Of a stretch of 32,442 nucleotides of DNA, positions 32,017 through 32,442 are shown piece after piece. How positions within the stretch are numbered: position 1 is the first letter of the stretch; every line of letters starts with the position of its first letter. The translations under genes and the position numbers were made by a program. The notes below the pieces were generated by a model. That model worked only from the letters and a program-made list of their open reading frames with translations. It was not told the origin of the DNA and did not search any database. The DNA lies in assembly GCA_030747035.1 (NCBI GenBank), contig JASLLM010000019.1:1-32442 (forward strand). Direction: 5' to 3'. This stretch comes from Alphaproteobacteria bacterium (GTDB lineage: Bacteria > Pseudomonadota > Alphaproteobacteria > GCA-2731375).

Positions 32017-32368
32017 TATGACTTCTCCTACAAGATATCCACCGATCGCTCACATGCCCGCCGATACGCTGGCGGTAATTGAGCATTACGAAGCAAGATG
32101 TGTGCCATCCGTCACTCTGGCAAAGTCCGGCTGATATTTGCCGTTTCTTGCCGTGGAAAGCATGCGGACCGTCTCGTTTTGGCACGCCCAGCCGTAATTT
32201 TTTGTCCCATTCCGAGACCCCCGCGCCCGGTCGCGACGCTGGCGGCGGCGCGCGGCAGCAGGATGCATGGCAATAATTTGGTAACAATCGCTAATCAGTT
32301 CGAAAGAATTCCCGCGTTAGTGTTTGCGGGCCGCGAGCACGAGAGATTAGCAAGGTAAGGCCAAGACC
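32017..32368. other. Intergenic region, 352 bp
   Basis: No frame here has a good ribosome site. The region should hold divergent promoters for the 43-residue gene and the right-end gene, but no convincing -35/-10 pair was found. A nested pairing, GCTAATC (32290-32296) with GATTAGC (32345-32351) enclosing CCCGC and GCGGG, ends just before the right-end gene's ribosome site. Confidence 0.4.
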
Positions 32369-32442
32369 ATGTCCGTACTGACAAGAAAGCACCGCCTGCC
32401 CGTAACCTTGATGCCGCCGCGCCTGCGCGCGGATGAGCATAC
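32369..32442 (+). CDS. Partial gene, first 24 codons
   Basis: ATG 32369 opens a frame (SVLTRKHRLPVTLMPPRLR) that stays open to the window edge. AAGG motifs lie about 8-17 bases upstream. The visible start is basic and proline-rich with no signal peptide. The product cannot be named from this fragment. Confidence 0.5.
   Translation, partial: MSVLTRKHRLPVTLMPPRLRADEH

Noticed and set aside
31724-32287. Minus-strand frame of 187 codons overlapping the 43-residue gene
   Set aside because: It lacks a ribosome site, crosses the terminator-like hairpin and runs in a different frame from the small gene with AGGAG.
1-32442. CRISPR arrays, tRNA or rRNA genes, insertion-sequence transposases, prophage genes
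   Set aside because: No regularly spaced repeats, no tRNA-like cloverleaf, no rRNA segments and no transposase or phage structural proteins were seen.

Overview
This window looks like chromosomal DNA from a free-living alphaproteobacterium, probably of the Rhodospirillales/Rhodospirillaceae type. The reasons are GC-rich coding DNA, clear Shine-Dalgarno sites, short gaps, and families typical of such genomes (catabolic oxidoreductases, GMC and LLM enzymes, a CHASE2/SpoIIE protein, a PAS-EAL protein, compound palindromes between genes). This placement rests on gene content only; no marker gene, rRNA or tRNA is present. I support 36 protein-coding features. Two run off the window edges and one is broken by a frameshift. 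Three are small membrane proteins of 51, 34 and 43 residues.

Left part (1-7.5 kb). A truncated polytopic protein resembling the membrane part of aminopropyltransferase-like proteins overlaps a protein-L-isoaspartate methyltransferase that appears to be exported. Then come a 51-residue membrane protein, an NTF2-like protein and a divergent TetR regulator. A four-gene minus-strand operon follows: a DUF2478 protein, Rieske dioxygenase alpha and beta subunits, and an MFS exporter. An AT-rich control region with a strong dyad separates it from an unrecognised 149-residue protein.

Catabolic block (7.5-18.4 kb). Three operons lie head to head or tail to tail. The first (minus) holds a MetX-like hydrolase, an MFS transporter, an acyl-CoA dehydrogenase and an amidohydrolase. 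The second (plus) holds an SDR, a nitroreductase and an RraA-like protein. The third (minus) holds two tandem polysaccharide-deacetylase-fold proteins and an LLM flavin oxidoreductase, with a VOC-family protein divergent from it. Together they look like uptake and stepwise breakdown of an organic, possibly nitrogen-containing or cyclic, compound. The substrate cannot be read from the sequence.

Middle (18.4-22.8 kb). A GMC-family flavoprotein dehydrogenase is bracketed by two sets of compound palindromes arranged in mirrored order. Next are an STM3941-like membrane protein, a two-domain universal stress protein, a frameshifted SDR gene and a small superinfection-immunity-like membrane protein.

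Right part (22.8-32.4 kb). This is a signalling region: an exported FecR-domain protein convergent with an operon of STAS protein, metallo-beta-lactamase-fold hydrolase and CHASE2-SpoIIE phosphatase, followed by a PAS/degenerate GGDEF/EAL protein. A 34-residue membrane protein downstream of a CRP-like dyad lies between them. The window ends with a GT87-like membrane glycosyltransferase, an acyl-CoA synthetase-like enzyme, a 43-residue membrane protein and the first codons of an unidentified gene.
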